NCBI GenBank assembly: GCA_002353555.1
Contig: DEJO01000044.1
Location: 1 to 51,896, forward strand
Reading direction: 5' to 3'
From: Prevotella sp. UBA2746
Lineage (GTDB): Bacteria; Bacteroidota; Bacteroidia; Bacteroidales; Bacteroidaceae
DNA: 51,896 bases
Below, piece by piece: positions 1-7,218 of the stretch; positions within the stretch are counted from its first letter, which is position 1, and the number at the start of each line of letters is the position of its first letter. Both the position numbers and the translations under genes were made by a program. The notes under the pieces were generated by a model. That model was not told the DNA's origin, ran no database searches, and worked only from the letters and a program-made list of their open reading frames with translations.

Positions 1-227
1 TCCTCAAAAGTGTCGCATGTCTTTTCTACAAAGAGGGTCGTTCCCGGTACAGTTACGGTCATGCTTGTTTCCTTGTTCATGGCAGTAGCCGGCTTGACGA
101 CCTTGAGCTGTACCTCCACCTTCTGTATGTCTTCGTACGACTTTTGCAGTTTTTCTGCCTTTTTGTTGATAAACGCCTGCAACTTCTCTGTTGCATCAAA
201 TCGGATGGATTGAATTCTGATTTCCAT
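1..227 (-). CDS. hpf: Ribosome hibernation promoting factor (3' end outside the window)
   Basis: This is the first 75 codons of a short HPF/RaiA-family protein that binds the 30S subunit and helps form inactive ribosomes in stationary phase. The reading frame starts at the ATG at 227 with MEIRIQSIRFDATEKL and continues open to the window edge. It shows the expected beta-alpha-beta-beta pattern: the N-terminal strand, the Lys-rich helix near residues 13-35 (KLQAFINKKAEKLQKSYED), then the strand VEVQLKVVKP. A strong GGAGG lies 5 bases before the ATG, which is unusual in this window and supports the start. The gene follows the xer recombinase on the same strand by about 50 bp and probably shares the rpsU promoter. 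The rpsU-xer-hpf order is conserved in Bacteroidales. The C-terminal quarter is missing only because the window ends. Confidence 0.88.
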   Translation of the reverse strand, partial: MEIRIQSIRFDATEKLQAFINKKAEKLQKSYEDIQKVEVQLKVVKPATAMNKETSMTVTVPGTTLFVEKTCDTFE

Positions 228-276
228 AGTTACCTCCAATTTTAATAGGTTATTACAGTTAACAGTTCACTTATAG

Positions 277-1164
277 TTATTGGCCGGCCCTGGGATGAGC
301 CGCCTCATAAACCTTCTTCAGTTGTTCGAACGTCGTATGCGTATAAATCTCCGTCGTCGACAGACTCTCGTGTCCGAGCAGTTTCTTCACACTTTCGAGT
401 CCCGCCCCGTGGTTGAGCATAGTCGTTGCAAAGGTGTGGCGCAACACGTGCGGCGACTTTTTCTTCAACGTAGTCACACGGCTAAGTTGTTTGTTGACCA
501 TGGATTGCACCGCACGCCGCGATATCCGGTTACCTTTCTTGGTCAGGAAGAGGGCATCAGACTGTATGCCTGGCAACGATTCGCGCTTTTCGATATACGT
601 TTTAAGCACCTCCGTCAGCTCTTCTCCGAAGGGTATCATGCGCTGTTTGTTGCGTTTACCCGTCACCTTCAGTTCCCTGTTGACGAAACTGACCGCCGTC
701 ACGTCAAGCCCCACAAGCTCCGAAAGGCGCACCCCCGTTTCATAGAACATTATTAATATGGTACGCGCGAGGATATCCTCATAGCTATCCGTCCACATCC
801 GCGGGTCTAACAGCGCCTCCATCTCTTTGTCCTTGACGAACACCGGCAGAGGTTTCTTCCTCTTAGGTCCCACGACAGCGTGAGCCGGATCGGTCTGCAC
901 GAGATGGTTCTTTAAGGCAAAACGATAAAAGGAACGCAAAGCACTCAATCTCCTGTTGATTGACGTGGCAGTGTTTCCTCTATCCATCATACTCTCCATC
1001 CAATCACGGATGAGGTCGGCATCAACAGCCTTCCAATCAAGAGTCTGACCCTCCAAATTCTTGTAGTATGCCTCGAACTCTTCCAAGTCCTTAGCATAGC
1101 TTTTAACCGTCAGTGGCGAATAGTTTCGCTCCAACCTCAAGTAGTCCAAAAACTGGTTTACCAT
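277..1164 (-). CDS. xerC: Tyrosine recombinase of the XerC/XerD family
   Basis: A 295-residue site-specific recombinase of normal Xer length. Family knowledge: Xer proteins resolve chromosome dimers at dif. An N-terminal SAM-like core-binding domain (residues about 1-90) is followed by the catalytic domain. The catalytic set is present: Arg146 in TGVRLSEL, Lys170 in the beta hairpin VTGKRNKQ, His239 and Arg242 in HVLRHTF, His265 in LLGHES, and the nucleophile Tyr274 in TEIYTH. It lies between rpsU (71 bp upstream) and hpf on the same strand, the usual housekeeping position in Bacteroidales, so a chromosomal Xer is more likely than a mobile-element integrase. Whether it is the XerC or the XerD paralogue cannot be settled from one copy. 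No dif-like site is apparent beside it. Confidence 0.9.
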   Translation of the reverse strand: MVNQFLDYLRLERNYSPLTVKSYAKDLEEFEAYYKNLEGQTLDWKAVDADLIRDWMESMMDRGNTATSINRRLSALRSFYRFALKNHLVQTDPAHAVVGPKRKKPLPVFVKDKEMEALLDPRMWTDSYEDILARTILIMFYETGVRLSELVGLDVTAVSFVNRELKVTGKRNKQRMIPFGEELTEVLKTYIEKRESLPGIQSDALFLTKKGNRISRRAVQSMVNKQLSRVTTLKKKSPHVLRHTFATTMLNHGAGLESVKKLLGHESLSTTEIYTHTTFEQLKKVYEAAHPRAGQ

Positions 1165-1235
1165 TCAAACGCTGCTATTTTACGGCAACGAAATTACAGA
1201 AAAATCTCCGAACTACCAAATTTCCGAAGTTTTTT

Positions 1236-1427
1236 TTATTCCTCCTCCTGACGAAGCTTCTGTACATAGATGGCATGTTCCATCTTCAGACGCTTCAAAA
1301 CAGACGGTTTGTCATACTGCTGACGGGCACGAAGCTCCTTAACGACACCAGTTTTCTCAAACTTTCTCTTAAACTTTTTCAGCGCTCTCTCGATGTTTTC
1401 ACCATCTTTTACGGGTACAATAATCAT
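1236..1427 (-). CDS. rpsU: 30S ribosomal protein bS21
   Basis: A 63-residue, very basic protein of the typical bS21 length. It starts MIIVPVKDGENIERALKKFKR, the conserved bS21 beginning, and continues with KRKFEKTGVVKELRARQQYDKPS. bS21 sits near the anti-Shine-Dalgarno end of 16S rRNA and influences start-site selection. In Bacteroidetes that region is occluded, which fits the scarcity of Shine-Dalgarno sites elsewhere in the window. It is the first gene of the rpsU-xer-hpf cluster, with its own promoter about 115 bp upstream. Confidence 0.96.
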   Translation of the reverse strand: MIIVPVKDGENIERALKKFKRKFEKTGVVKELRARQQYDKPSVLKRLKMEHAIYVQKLRQEEE

Positions 1428-1539
1428 GCTTTTGTTTTCTGTTATTTAATTGTTATACATTCTTGCCCAGCGCATCTTGCGCTTGCCGCCACCTTATCTA
1501 TTAGGTTCTTTCTGCGACAGCTCAGATGATAAGCGGCTG

Positions 1540-1571
1540 CAAAATTACTGCTATTTTATGAAACAGCCAAA
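1540..1571 (-). promoter_or_regulatory. Bacteroidetes-type promoter for rpsU
   Basis: Read on the minus strand, TTTG (1571-1568) is followed after 20 bases by TAATTTTG (1547-1540). This fits the TTTG-N19/20-TAnnTTTG consensus of the Bacteroidetes primary sigma factor. It gives rpsU a leader of about 105 nt. The leader region 1428-1539 shows no further feature I can name. Confidence 0.7.
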
Positions 1572-1734
1572 CTTTTAGACTTTTTTTTGCTTTCAGGAAA
1601 CGTCACTTCGTCACTTTTTGCCGAAACAACCTATGCCTAATCCATTTGATGGCGAGTACTTACGGGAGGGAGGGACGCTTTTAACGTCACTCCCCGATAT
1701 TGCCTGTCACGGCTTTTGCTGTTGATTTACTCGC

Positions 1735-3249
1735 CTACCCCTGCTTATGCTCCAGCTGCTGCTTGAGGTACCATTCGCGGAAACGACGTTTCTTTCCGTT
1801 GTAGACGATGACGACAATCAGTCCAGGAACAAAGAGGAAGAGTCCGCCTACGATGAAGCATATGGCAATGAAGCCGCCTATCATGTTGCTGATCTCCTCC
1901 CTGTAAGGATTCTCATACTTGTAGTCGGGATAGATATACGTAGTGTCGCCAGTGATGGAGTCTACTTCAAAGTCGATCGGTTCTTCAGCTGAAGCCACCG
2001 ACTCGTCGGAGGTTGTCGCCGTATCGCCTGCATTTACGCCCGCAGTAGTGCCATTGAGCACCACCGTCGACGAGTCGTCGAGCTCGGCAGTCAGGCTGTC
2101 CACGGCTGCCACCATCTGTTTTTTCTTATCCATTTCCTGCTTACTGTCGGCGCTCGACGCCAACACGATCCACAGGAAGAAGGCTCCTGCAAGGATGAGC
2201 AAGCTGCCGACGACCATCAGCCCCCAGCCCAGAGCAGCCAGACAACCATTGGGTCGCTGCGGAATGTAGGGTATACCACGGAACGTTGTGTTGCTTGTCG
2301 GTTTGTCGCCACTTTTTTCAGCCGTTTCCTCCGGCTGTCCGTCGCTTCCCGTTCTCAGTTGTCCCACAGGCGAAGCCTCGTTGACCACCTCACGCATCAC
2401 CGTTTTATATAAGGTGTAGGGAATCTCCCCACCATCCATCAGTATGTTGTATTCGAAATAATCGCGCAGTCCTTGCTTCACCTGACTGTAGTCGCTGATG
2501 AATACGCCCTCAGCCATCAGCACCTGGACAGCATCGTCGGTCAGCGTAGACCGGTCGGCAAAGAGCGTCGCCTTGCTGCTGTCTATCAGCAGGTAGGCAG
2601 CCATACCGTCGGCAGGTACCTGCAAGTTGAGCACCCATGCCACATCCTCGGCAGCCGAGATGAAAATGCCGTCAGCATGACGCTGGCGAACAGCCCTGCG
2701 CAACTGTCCCAGCCTGTCGGCTACAGACGCCACCCGTTCTCCTTCAGGCAGCATACCAGCAGGCACAGACGGACGTCCCGGACGCCCGTTCCACACCCGT
2801 TGCAACACGTCGAGATTGGTTCTCACCGTCATGCCGCCAGCCTTTCGCAGCTCTGCTATCAGGCTTTCGACGAACGTCGCCGTACAGCTCATGCCGTCGA
2901 CGCCCACCTCCGGGCTCTGCACACCACTCAGCTGACGTTGCAACCATGTCGCCACGGCTGCCGGTGAACCGCCTTGTCCCGACATCACCTCCACGCCTTC
3001 GCCGAGGGTCTGCCATAGCATCTCATCGCCGGCAGCACCATCCGTCCACACGGCAACATGCTCTTTTGTCACCGCCACCGTTGCCTCGACGTCACCACTC
3101 CCCGTCAGCCACTTCATGACATTCCAGTGATCGGGCGCACACTTCCTACCATGCGGATAGCCGCTGTCCAGTACCAGAGCCGACAGATGTTCCACCTGCA
3201 TCAGCCTGCGCAATGCTTCCATGCTTTCTTTTCCCATCGTTTCTTTCAA
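1735..3249 (-). CDS. Membrane protein with tandem aminopeptidase-P-type creatinase-like domains and no peptidase domain
   Basis: The N-terminal 290 residues read like the non-catalytic part of Xaa-Pro aminopeptidase P (family M24B). The first creatinase-like domain (about 10-145) has ALVLDSG, the WLTGSGD stretch, VTKEHVAVWTDG. The second (about 150-290) has the signature VWNGRPGRPSVP, a REAM-like RLGQLRRAVRQRHADG, and the EDVAWVLNLQ strand. In the enzyme the metal-binding pita-bread domain follows. Here it is absent and replaced by a low-complexity linker, a membrane segment (about 336-362), an acidic Ser/Thr-rich stretch and a second membrane segment (about 456-482) with a basic tail. It therefore cannot be an aminopeptidase. 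A possible -7 box at 3264-3271 lies only 15 bases upstream, so the Met codons at 3237 or 3222 may be the true start. Function unknown. Confidence 0.75.
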   Translation of the reverse strand: MKETMGKESMEALRRLMQVEHLSALVLDSGYPHGRKCAPDHWNVMKWLTGSGDVEATVAVTKEHVAVWTDGAAGDEMLWQTLGEGVEVMSGQGGSPAAVATWLQRQLSGVQSPEVGVDGMSCTATFVESLIAELRKAGGMTVRTNLDVLQRVWNGRPGRPSVPAGMLPEGERVASVADRLGQLRRAVRQRHADGIFISAAEDVAWVLNLQVPADGMAAYLLIDSSKATLFADRSTLTDDAVQVLMAEGVFISDYSQVKQGLRDYFEYNILMDGGEIPYTLYKTVMREVVNEASPVGQLRTGSDGQPEETAEKSGDKPTSNTTFRGIPYIPQRPNGCLAALGWGLMVVGSLLILAGAFFLWIVLASSADSKQEMDKKKQMVAAVDSLTAELDDSSTVVLNGTTAGVNAGDTATTSDESVASAEEPIDFEVDSITGDTTYIYPDYKYENPYREEISNMIGGFIAICFIVGGLFLFVPGLIVVIVYNGKKRRFREWYLKQQLEHKQG

Positions 3250-3263
3250 AGTTAATGTGGGTA

Positions 3264-3271
3264 CAAAAATA
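3264..3271 (-). promoter_or_regulatory. Possible -7 box for the aminopeptidase-P-like gene
   Basis: The minus strand reads TATTTTTG, matching TAnnTTTG. A CTTG about 20 bases upstream (3295-3292) is a weak -33 match. If it is used, transcription would start close to 3257, almost at the first ATG, which favours one of the internal start codons. The rest of the divergent intergenic stretch up to uxuA (3272-3417) shows no clear plus-strand promoter. Confidence 0.4.
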
Positions 3272-3417
3272 ATAAACTATGCAGACAATCGCAAGAAACG
3301 GGAAACTTTTTTCTCACCGGCATCCTTTTCCTGCACGATTTTCTGCACCTTCGCCTCCACCTGGATAGTTACAATCGCCCCACTTCTTCGTCTATAGATT
3401 ATAAGAAAGTCAACATT

Positions 3418-4641
3418 ATGGAAAGAACATGGAGATGGTTTGGCAAGAACGACAAGATAACGCTTGCCATGCTGAAACAAATTGGAGTTGAAGGCATCGT
3501 CACCGCCCTGCACGACGTGCCGTTGGGCGAGGTGTGGACAAGGGAAAAGATTCGTGACCTGCGCGAGTTTATCGAGAGCTACGGCATGCGCTGGAGCGTC
3601 GTCGAGAGCCTGCCCGTCACCGAGACCATCAAGTATGGCGGACCCGACCGCGACGAACAGATTGCCATCTACAAGGAGAGCCTGCGCAACCTGGGGCTTG
3701 AAGGCATACACACCATCTGCTACAACTTCATGCCCGTGCTCGACTGGGCACGCACAGACCTGCTCCACGAGAACCCCAACGGCTCCTCAAACCTCTATTT
3801 CTCGTTTGCCGAGTTTGCCTACTTCGACATCTACATCCTCAAACGCGAACGTGCACGCGACGACTGGGCACAGTTCCGCATCAAAGGCGTGGAGCGCGAC
3901 ATCGTTGCCGAGGCCGACAAGATAGCCAAGACTATGACCCCAGAAAAGGACCGCGAGCTGATTGAGAACATCGTCATCAAGACGCAGGGCTTCGTCAGCG
4001 GCAACTTCAAGGAGGACGAACAGCACCCTGTGGAACTGTTCCGCAAGCTCCTCGACCTGTACAAGGGAATCACCAAGGAGCAGCTGCGCGAGAACATGCG
4101 CTATTTCCTCGATGCCATCATGCCCGTATGCGAAGAATACGGCATGAACATGTGCGTACATCCCGACGACCCACCCTTCCCCATCCTCGGACTGCCGCGC
4201 ATCGTCAACAACGAAGAGGACATAGCGTGGTTCCTGCACGCCGTCGACAACCCGCACAACGGGCTGACCTTCTGCGCCGGGTCGCTCTCTGCCGGTGCCC
4301 ACAACGACGTCGTCGACCTGGCAAGGAAATATGCCAGCCGCACCCACTTCGTTCACCTGCGCTCCTGCCACATCTTCCCCAACGGCGACTTTACCGAAGC
4401 ATCACACCTTGGCGGACGCGCCGACATCATCGAACTGGCACGCATCTTCGAGAAAGAAAACCCCAGCCTGCCCATGAGGGTAGACCACGGCATGACGATG
4501 TTGGGCGACGAGACGCGCGGATACAACGCCGGCTACAGCTTCCTGGGGCGCATGTTCGCCCTCGGACAGGTGCAAGGCATCCTCGCCACCGTCGACCGCG
4601 AACTGGGCATCGACTACCAACAGCCCGGCTTCTTCGACTAA
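3418..4641 (+). CDS. uxuA: Mannonate dehydratase
   Basis: A 407-residue UxuA. It dehydrates D-mannonate to 2-keto-3-deoxygluconate, a step in cytoplasmic hexuronate (glucuronate) breakdown. The start MERTWRWFGKNDKITL and the following IGVEGIVTALHDVP are characteristic of the family. Later come metal/substrate-site stretches typical of this xylose-isomerase-like TIM barrel: MCVHPDDPP, TFCAGSLS, HFVHLRSC and RVDHGMTM near the C-terminus. Length is as expected. It is followed after 71 bp by an SDR oxidoreductase that would supply mannonate from fructuronate, so the two form a short uronate pathway unit. No TAnnTTTG promoter is obvious in front of it. Confidence 0.95.
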   Translation: MERTWRWFGKNDKITLAMLKQIGVEGIVTALHDVPLGEVWTREKIRDLREFIESYGMRWSVVESLPVTETIKYGGPDRDEQIAIYKESLRNLGLEGIHTICYNFMPVLDWARTDLLHENPNGSSNLYFSFAEFAYFDIYILKRERARDDWAQFRIKGVERDIVAEADKIAKTMTPEKDRELIENIVIKTQGFVSGNFKEDEQHPVELFRKLLDLYKGITKEQLRENMRYFLDAIMPVCEEYGMNMCVHPDDPPFPILGLPRIVNNEEDIAWFLHAVDNPHNGLTFCAGSLSAGAHNDVVDLARKYASRTHFVHLRSCHIFPNGDFTEASHLGGRADIIELARIFEKENPSLPMRVDHGMTMLGDETRGYNAGYSFLGRMFALGQVQGILATVDRELGIDYQQPGFFD

Positions 4642-4673
4642 TGACAATGAGGAATCAATCATAGTTCAGTATA

Positions 4674-4690
4674 CTGCGGCACCGCCGCAG
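4674..4690 (+). other. Tight GC-rich hairpin between uxuA and the oxidoreductase gene
   Basis: CTGCGGC (4674-4680), a three-base loop ACC, then GCCGCAG (4684-4690). The seven-base stem is perfect and lies 22 bases before the next start codon, with no T-run. It could act as an mRNA processing or stability element between the two genes. It is unlikely to be a terminator. Confidence 0.5.
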
Positions 4691-4712
4691 TCACCAAAAA
4701 ACAGCAACAACA

Positions 4713-5525
4713 ATGGAAAACCTATTCGACATTCAAGGTAACATCACCGTTATCACCGGCGGAACGGGCGTCTTAGGACGCACCATCGCCAAGTATCTCA
4801 CCCAGCAGGGTGCCAAGGTCGTGCTTCTGGCACGCAAGGAAGAGAAAGGAAAAGCCATCGCCCAGGAAATCTGCGACGCAGGCGGCGAATGCACATTCCT
4901 CAAGATTGACGTCACCGACATCGAGTCGACAGAGCACTGCTACGAACAGATCATGGAGAAATACGGCAAGATTGACACGCTGCTGAACGCTGCCGGAGGC
5001 AACATGAAGGGTGCCATCATCGACCCGGACAAGGACTTCTTCAGTCTGGACATCGCACAGTTCCGGAAGGTCATGGACCTGAACCTGCTCGGATCGGTCA
5101 TACCCACCCAGATCTTCCTCAAGGCTATGGTCGCCCAACACAAGGGCAGCATCATCAACTTCTCGTCGATGGCTGCCTTCCGGCCCATCACCCGCGTCTG
5201 CGGATATGCAGCTGCCAAGGCAGGCATCACCAACTTCACCCAGTACATGGCACACGAATGTGCCAAGAAATTCGGCGAAGGCATCCGCGTGAACGCCATT
5301 GCGCCCGGCTTCTTCATCACCGAACAGAACCGCGCGCTGCTCACCAACCCCGACGGCACCTACACCCAGCGCGGCCAGGAGGTCATCAAGCAGACACCGT
5401 TCGGCAGGATGGGACGTCCCGAAGAGCTCTGCGGCACCATCCACTACCTGATGTCCGACGCCTCAGCATTCGTCACCGGCACCGTTGCCATCGTCGACGG
5501 AGGCTTCAATGTCTTTGCCATGTGA
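4713..5525 (+). CDS. SDR-family D-mannonate oxidoreductase (fructuronate reductase type)
   Basis: A 270-residue classical short-chain dehydrogenase. The Rossmann glycine motif is TGGTGVLG (about residues 16-23), followed by the NAAGGN stretch at the end of strand 4, the catalytic Ser in NFSSMAAF and the YAAAK catalytic pair, and the IAPGFF loop. The extended insert around residues 95-115 (DPDKDFFSLDIAQF) and the C-terminal GGFNVFAM match the SDR group annotated as D-mannonate oxidoreductase, which works beside UxuA in Bacteroidetes and Firmicutes. It would interconvert fructuronate and mannonate with NAD(P)H. The neighbouring uxuA strongly supports this over a generic ketoreductase. A strong terminator follows at 5589. 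Confidence 0.87.
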   Translation: MENLFDIQGNITVITGGTGVLGRTIAKYLTQQGAKVVLLARKEEKGKAIAQEICDAGGECTFLKIDVTDIESTEHCYEQIMEKYGKIDTLLNAAGGNMKGAIIDPDKDFFSLDIAQFRKVMDLNLLGSVIPTQIFLKAMVAQHKGSIINFSSMAAFRPITRVCGYAAAKAGITNFTQYMAHECAKKFGEGIRVNAIAPGFFITEQNRALLTNPDGTYTQRGQEVIKQTPFGRMGRPEELCGTIHYLMSDASAFVTGTVAIVDGGFNVFAM

Positions 5526-5588
5526 TGCTTTCCAATTTGCTATTCAGACTTGGCAAAGCCGTCACGTTTTAGAATAAATAACATTTTA

Positions 5589-5623
5589 ACTCAAGGAGAA
5601 TGAACGCTCCTTGAGTTTTTTTT
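5589..5623 (+). terminator. Rho-independent terminator after the uronate genes
   Basis: ACTCAAGGAG (5589-5598), an 8-base loop, and CTCCTTGAGT (5607-5616) form a perfect 10-bp stem followed by a run of eight T ending at 5623. It separates the uxuA transcript from mdh. Confidence 0.9.
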
Positions 5624-5625
5624 CG

Positions 5626-5633
5626 TATTTTTG
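5626..5633 (+). promoter_or_regulatory. -7 box of the mdh promoter
   Basis: TATTTTTG matches TAnnTTTG and directly follows the terminator T-run. The -33 element is weak. Transcription would start near 5640, giving a leader of about 55 nt before the mdh start. Confidence 0.6.
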
Positions 5634-5694
5634 CACTCTCAAAGAATCTGTTTCAGGATTGGTATAGCGATTTCATCAACAACAAGATAGTAAT

Positions 5695-6696
5695 ATGAAT
5701 TTCTTAACGAACGAAAAGTTGACCATTGTCGGAGCTGCCGGCATGATTGGTTCTAATATGGCACAGACCGCTGCCATGCTGAAATTAACCCCGAACATCT
5801 GCCTATACGATGTTTATGAGCCAGGACTTGAAGGCGTGGCTGAGGAGATGCGCCACTGCGGTTTCCCCGGTATCCACTTCACTTACACTACCGATGCGAA
5901 GGTTGCCTTCCGCGGTTCCAAGTACATCATCTCGTCCGGAGGAGCTCCCCGCAAGCAGGGCATGACGCGCGAAGACCTCCTTCGCGGCAATGCTGCCGTA
6001 GCTGAAGAGCTGGGAAAGAACATCCGCCAGTATTGTCCCGATGTGAATCACGTGGTCGTCATCTTCAATCCCGCTGACATCACGGGACTCATCACGCTTA
6101 TCTATTCTGGTCTGCGTCCCTCCCAGGTCACCACACTGGCTGCGCTCGACTCCATCCGCCTGCAAAGTGAGCTGACCAAGCACTTCAAGATTGCACAAGA
6201 CGAGGTACAGGGATGCCGCACCTACGGCGGACATGGCGAGGCTATGGCAGTGTTTGCATCAGGAGCTACCATCCAGGGACAGCCGCTGACAGAGCTGATT
6301 GGTACCGATCGCCTGTCGTCTGAGCACTGGGAAGACATCAAGAAGGCTACCGTCCAAGGTGGCAGCAACATCATCAAGCTGCGCGGACGCTCGTCCTTCC
6401 AGAGTCCCGCCTACGTATCGGTGAAGATGATCGAGGGTGCCATGGGCGGCGAACCGTTCACCTGGCCTGCCGGCCGCTACTGCTCTTTCGTCGGCATGGA
6501 CCACATCGTCATGGCAATGGACACCCGCATCACGGCTGAGGGAGCCTACTACGACGAGCCGATGGGCACCGACGAGGAGATGGCAGCACTGCGCAAGAGC
6601 TACGAACACCTCTGCGAGATGCGCCAGGAGGTCATCGACCTCGGCATCCTGCCGCCGATTGAGAAGTGGGGCGATATCAACCCCAACCTCCGATAA
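5695..6696 (+). CDS. mdh: Malate dehydrogenase
   Basis: A 333-residue NAD-dependent malate dehydrogenase interconverting malate and oxaloacetate in the cytoplasm. The nucleotide-binding loop is VGAAGMIGSN near the N-terminus, followed by the acidic strand-2 end CLYDVYE. The substrate and catalytic set is visible: APRKQGMTREDLLRGN (mobile loop arginines), FNPADITG in place of the usual NPVD, the Asp/Arg pair in LAALDSIRL, and the catalytic His in YGGHGE. This length and sequence type match the Bacteroidales enzyme, which serves the reductive fumarate/succinate branch. It has its own promoter. A weak hairpin at 6741-6762 follows the gene. Confidence 0.93.
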   Translation: MNFLTNEKLTIVGAAGMIGSNMAQTAAMLKLTPNICLYDVYEPGLEGVAEEMRHCGFPGIHFTYTTDAKVAFRGSKYIISSGGAPRKQGMTREDLLRGNAAVAEELGKNIRQYCPDVNHVVVIFNPADITGLITLIYSGLRPSQVTTLAALDSIRLQSELTKHFKIAQDEVQGCRTYGGHGEAMAVFASGATIQGQPLTELIGTDRLSSEHWEDIKKATVQGGSNIIKLRGRSSFQSPAYVSVKMIEGAMGGEPFTWPAGRYCSFVGMDHIVMAMDTRITAEGAYYDEPMGTDEEMAALRKSYEHLCEMRQEVIDLGILPPIEKWGDINPNLR

Positions 6697-6740
6697 AAAG
6701 ATTTATTAACATTTCGAGCACTCTTTGAGCGCAAGAATCA

Positions 6741-6762
6741 CCCCTGTTGCCCCCTACAGGGG
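6741..6762 (+). terminator. Weak hairpin after mdh
   Basis: CCCCTGT (6741-6747), an 8-base loop and ACAGGGG (6756-6762) form a GC-rich 7-bp stem, followed by an A/T-rich stretch without a true T-run. It is possibly the end of the mdh transcript. Confidence 0.4.
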
Positions 6763-6786
6763 AAATAAAAAATAAAATTGTACATA

Positions 6787-6839
6787 CGACACCAGTTGCG
6801 TAAACGCCTCTGCCAGAACGGATTACGCGACTGGTGTCG
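6787..6839. repeat. Long inverted repeat downstream of mdh
   Basis: CGACACCAGTTGCGTAA (6787-6803) pairs with TTACGCGACTGGTGTCG (6823-6839) over 17 bp with one G-U wobble, around a 19-base loop. It lies in a 520-bp stretch without a gene (6697-7218). The part between 6971 and 7218 shows nothing further that I can name. Confidence 0.7.
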
Positions 6840-6882
6840 CATAAAAAACTACACTTTCGAGCGAAATTCAAGCACCCGGTCT

Positions 6883-6970
6883 CCAACTACATAGGTTTTG
6901 CAAGCCAACTACTATGTAGTTGCGTTCCAAACTCATAGTAGTTGCAACCCAACAACATAGTAATTGGAAA
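6883..6970. repeat. Tandem array of four 22-bp units with palindromic core
   Basis: Four head-to-tail units of exactly 22 bp begin at 6883, 6905, 6927 and 6949. Each begins with CCAA (the third as CCAAA) and most carry a TAGTAGTTG- or TAGTTG-like half, so that units can pair: for example CAACTACATAG of unit 1 is the reverse complement of CTATGTAGTTG in unit 2, and CAACTACTATG of unit 2 of CATAGTAGTTG in unit 3. The 22-bp period is about two helical turns. A second array of the same period lies at 49844-49997. Confidence 0.8.
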
Positions 6971-7218
6971 ATGGGGAGTTATTGTTTGTTTTCCTTCGCC
7001 ACGGTTTGTTAAATTGCTTTAATTCTCCTTGCGCTCAACCTGCGCTCAATCTGCGTATATCTACACCGCAACCTCGGTTTTGTAAGCTACTCTATCAGAG
7101 TTGTTTACGGCACATTGTGTCGCATGTTCAATTGTTTTCTTTTTCCACTTCTGCAAGGAGCTGACGAAAAGGAGGATGTGCCTTACGCCGGAGAAACGCT
7201 GCTTTATACTGGCAGAAC

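Noticed and set aside
10..213. Plus-strand open frame of 67 codons at the window start
   Set aside because: It is antisense to hpf, whose start, ribosome binding site and protein pattern are clear.
280..756. Long plus-strand frame of 158 codons
   Set aside because: Antisense shadow of the xer recombinase; composition is His/Arg-rich as expected for such a shadow.
277..1164. Integrase of a mobile element
   Set aside because: The rpsU-xer-hpf order is the normal chromosomal context and no element ends or cargo are visible.
3787..4371. Minus-strand frame of 194 codons
   Set aside because: Antisense to uxuA in a GC-rich gene; no domain and no promoter.
4773..5444. Minus-strand frame of 223 codons
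   Set aside because: Antisense to the SDR gene, without recognisable protein features.
6883..6970. Possible CRISPR array
   Set aside because: The units are tandem 22-mers without unique spacers of 30 bp or more, and no cas genes are present; the same holds for 49844-49997.
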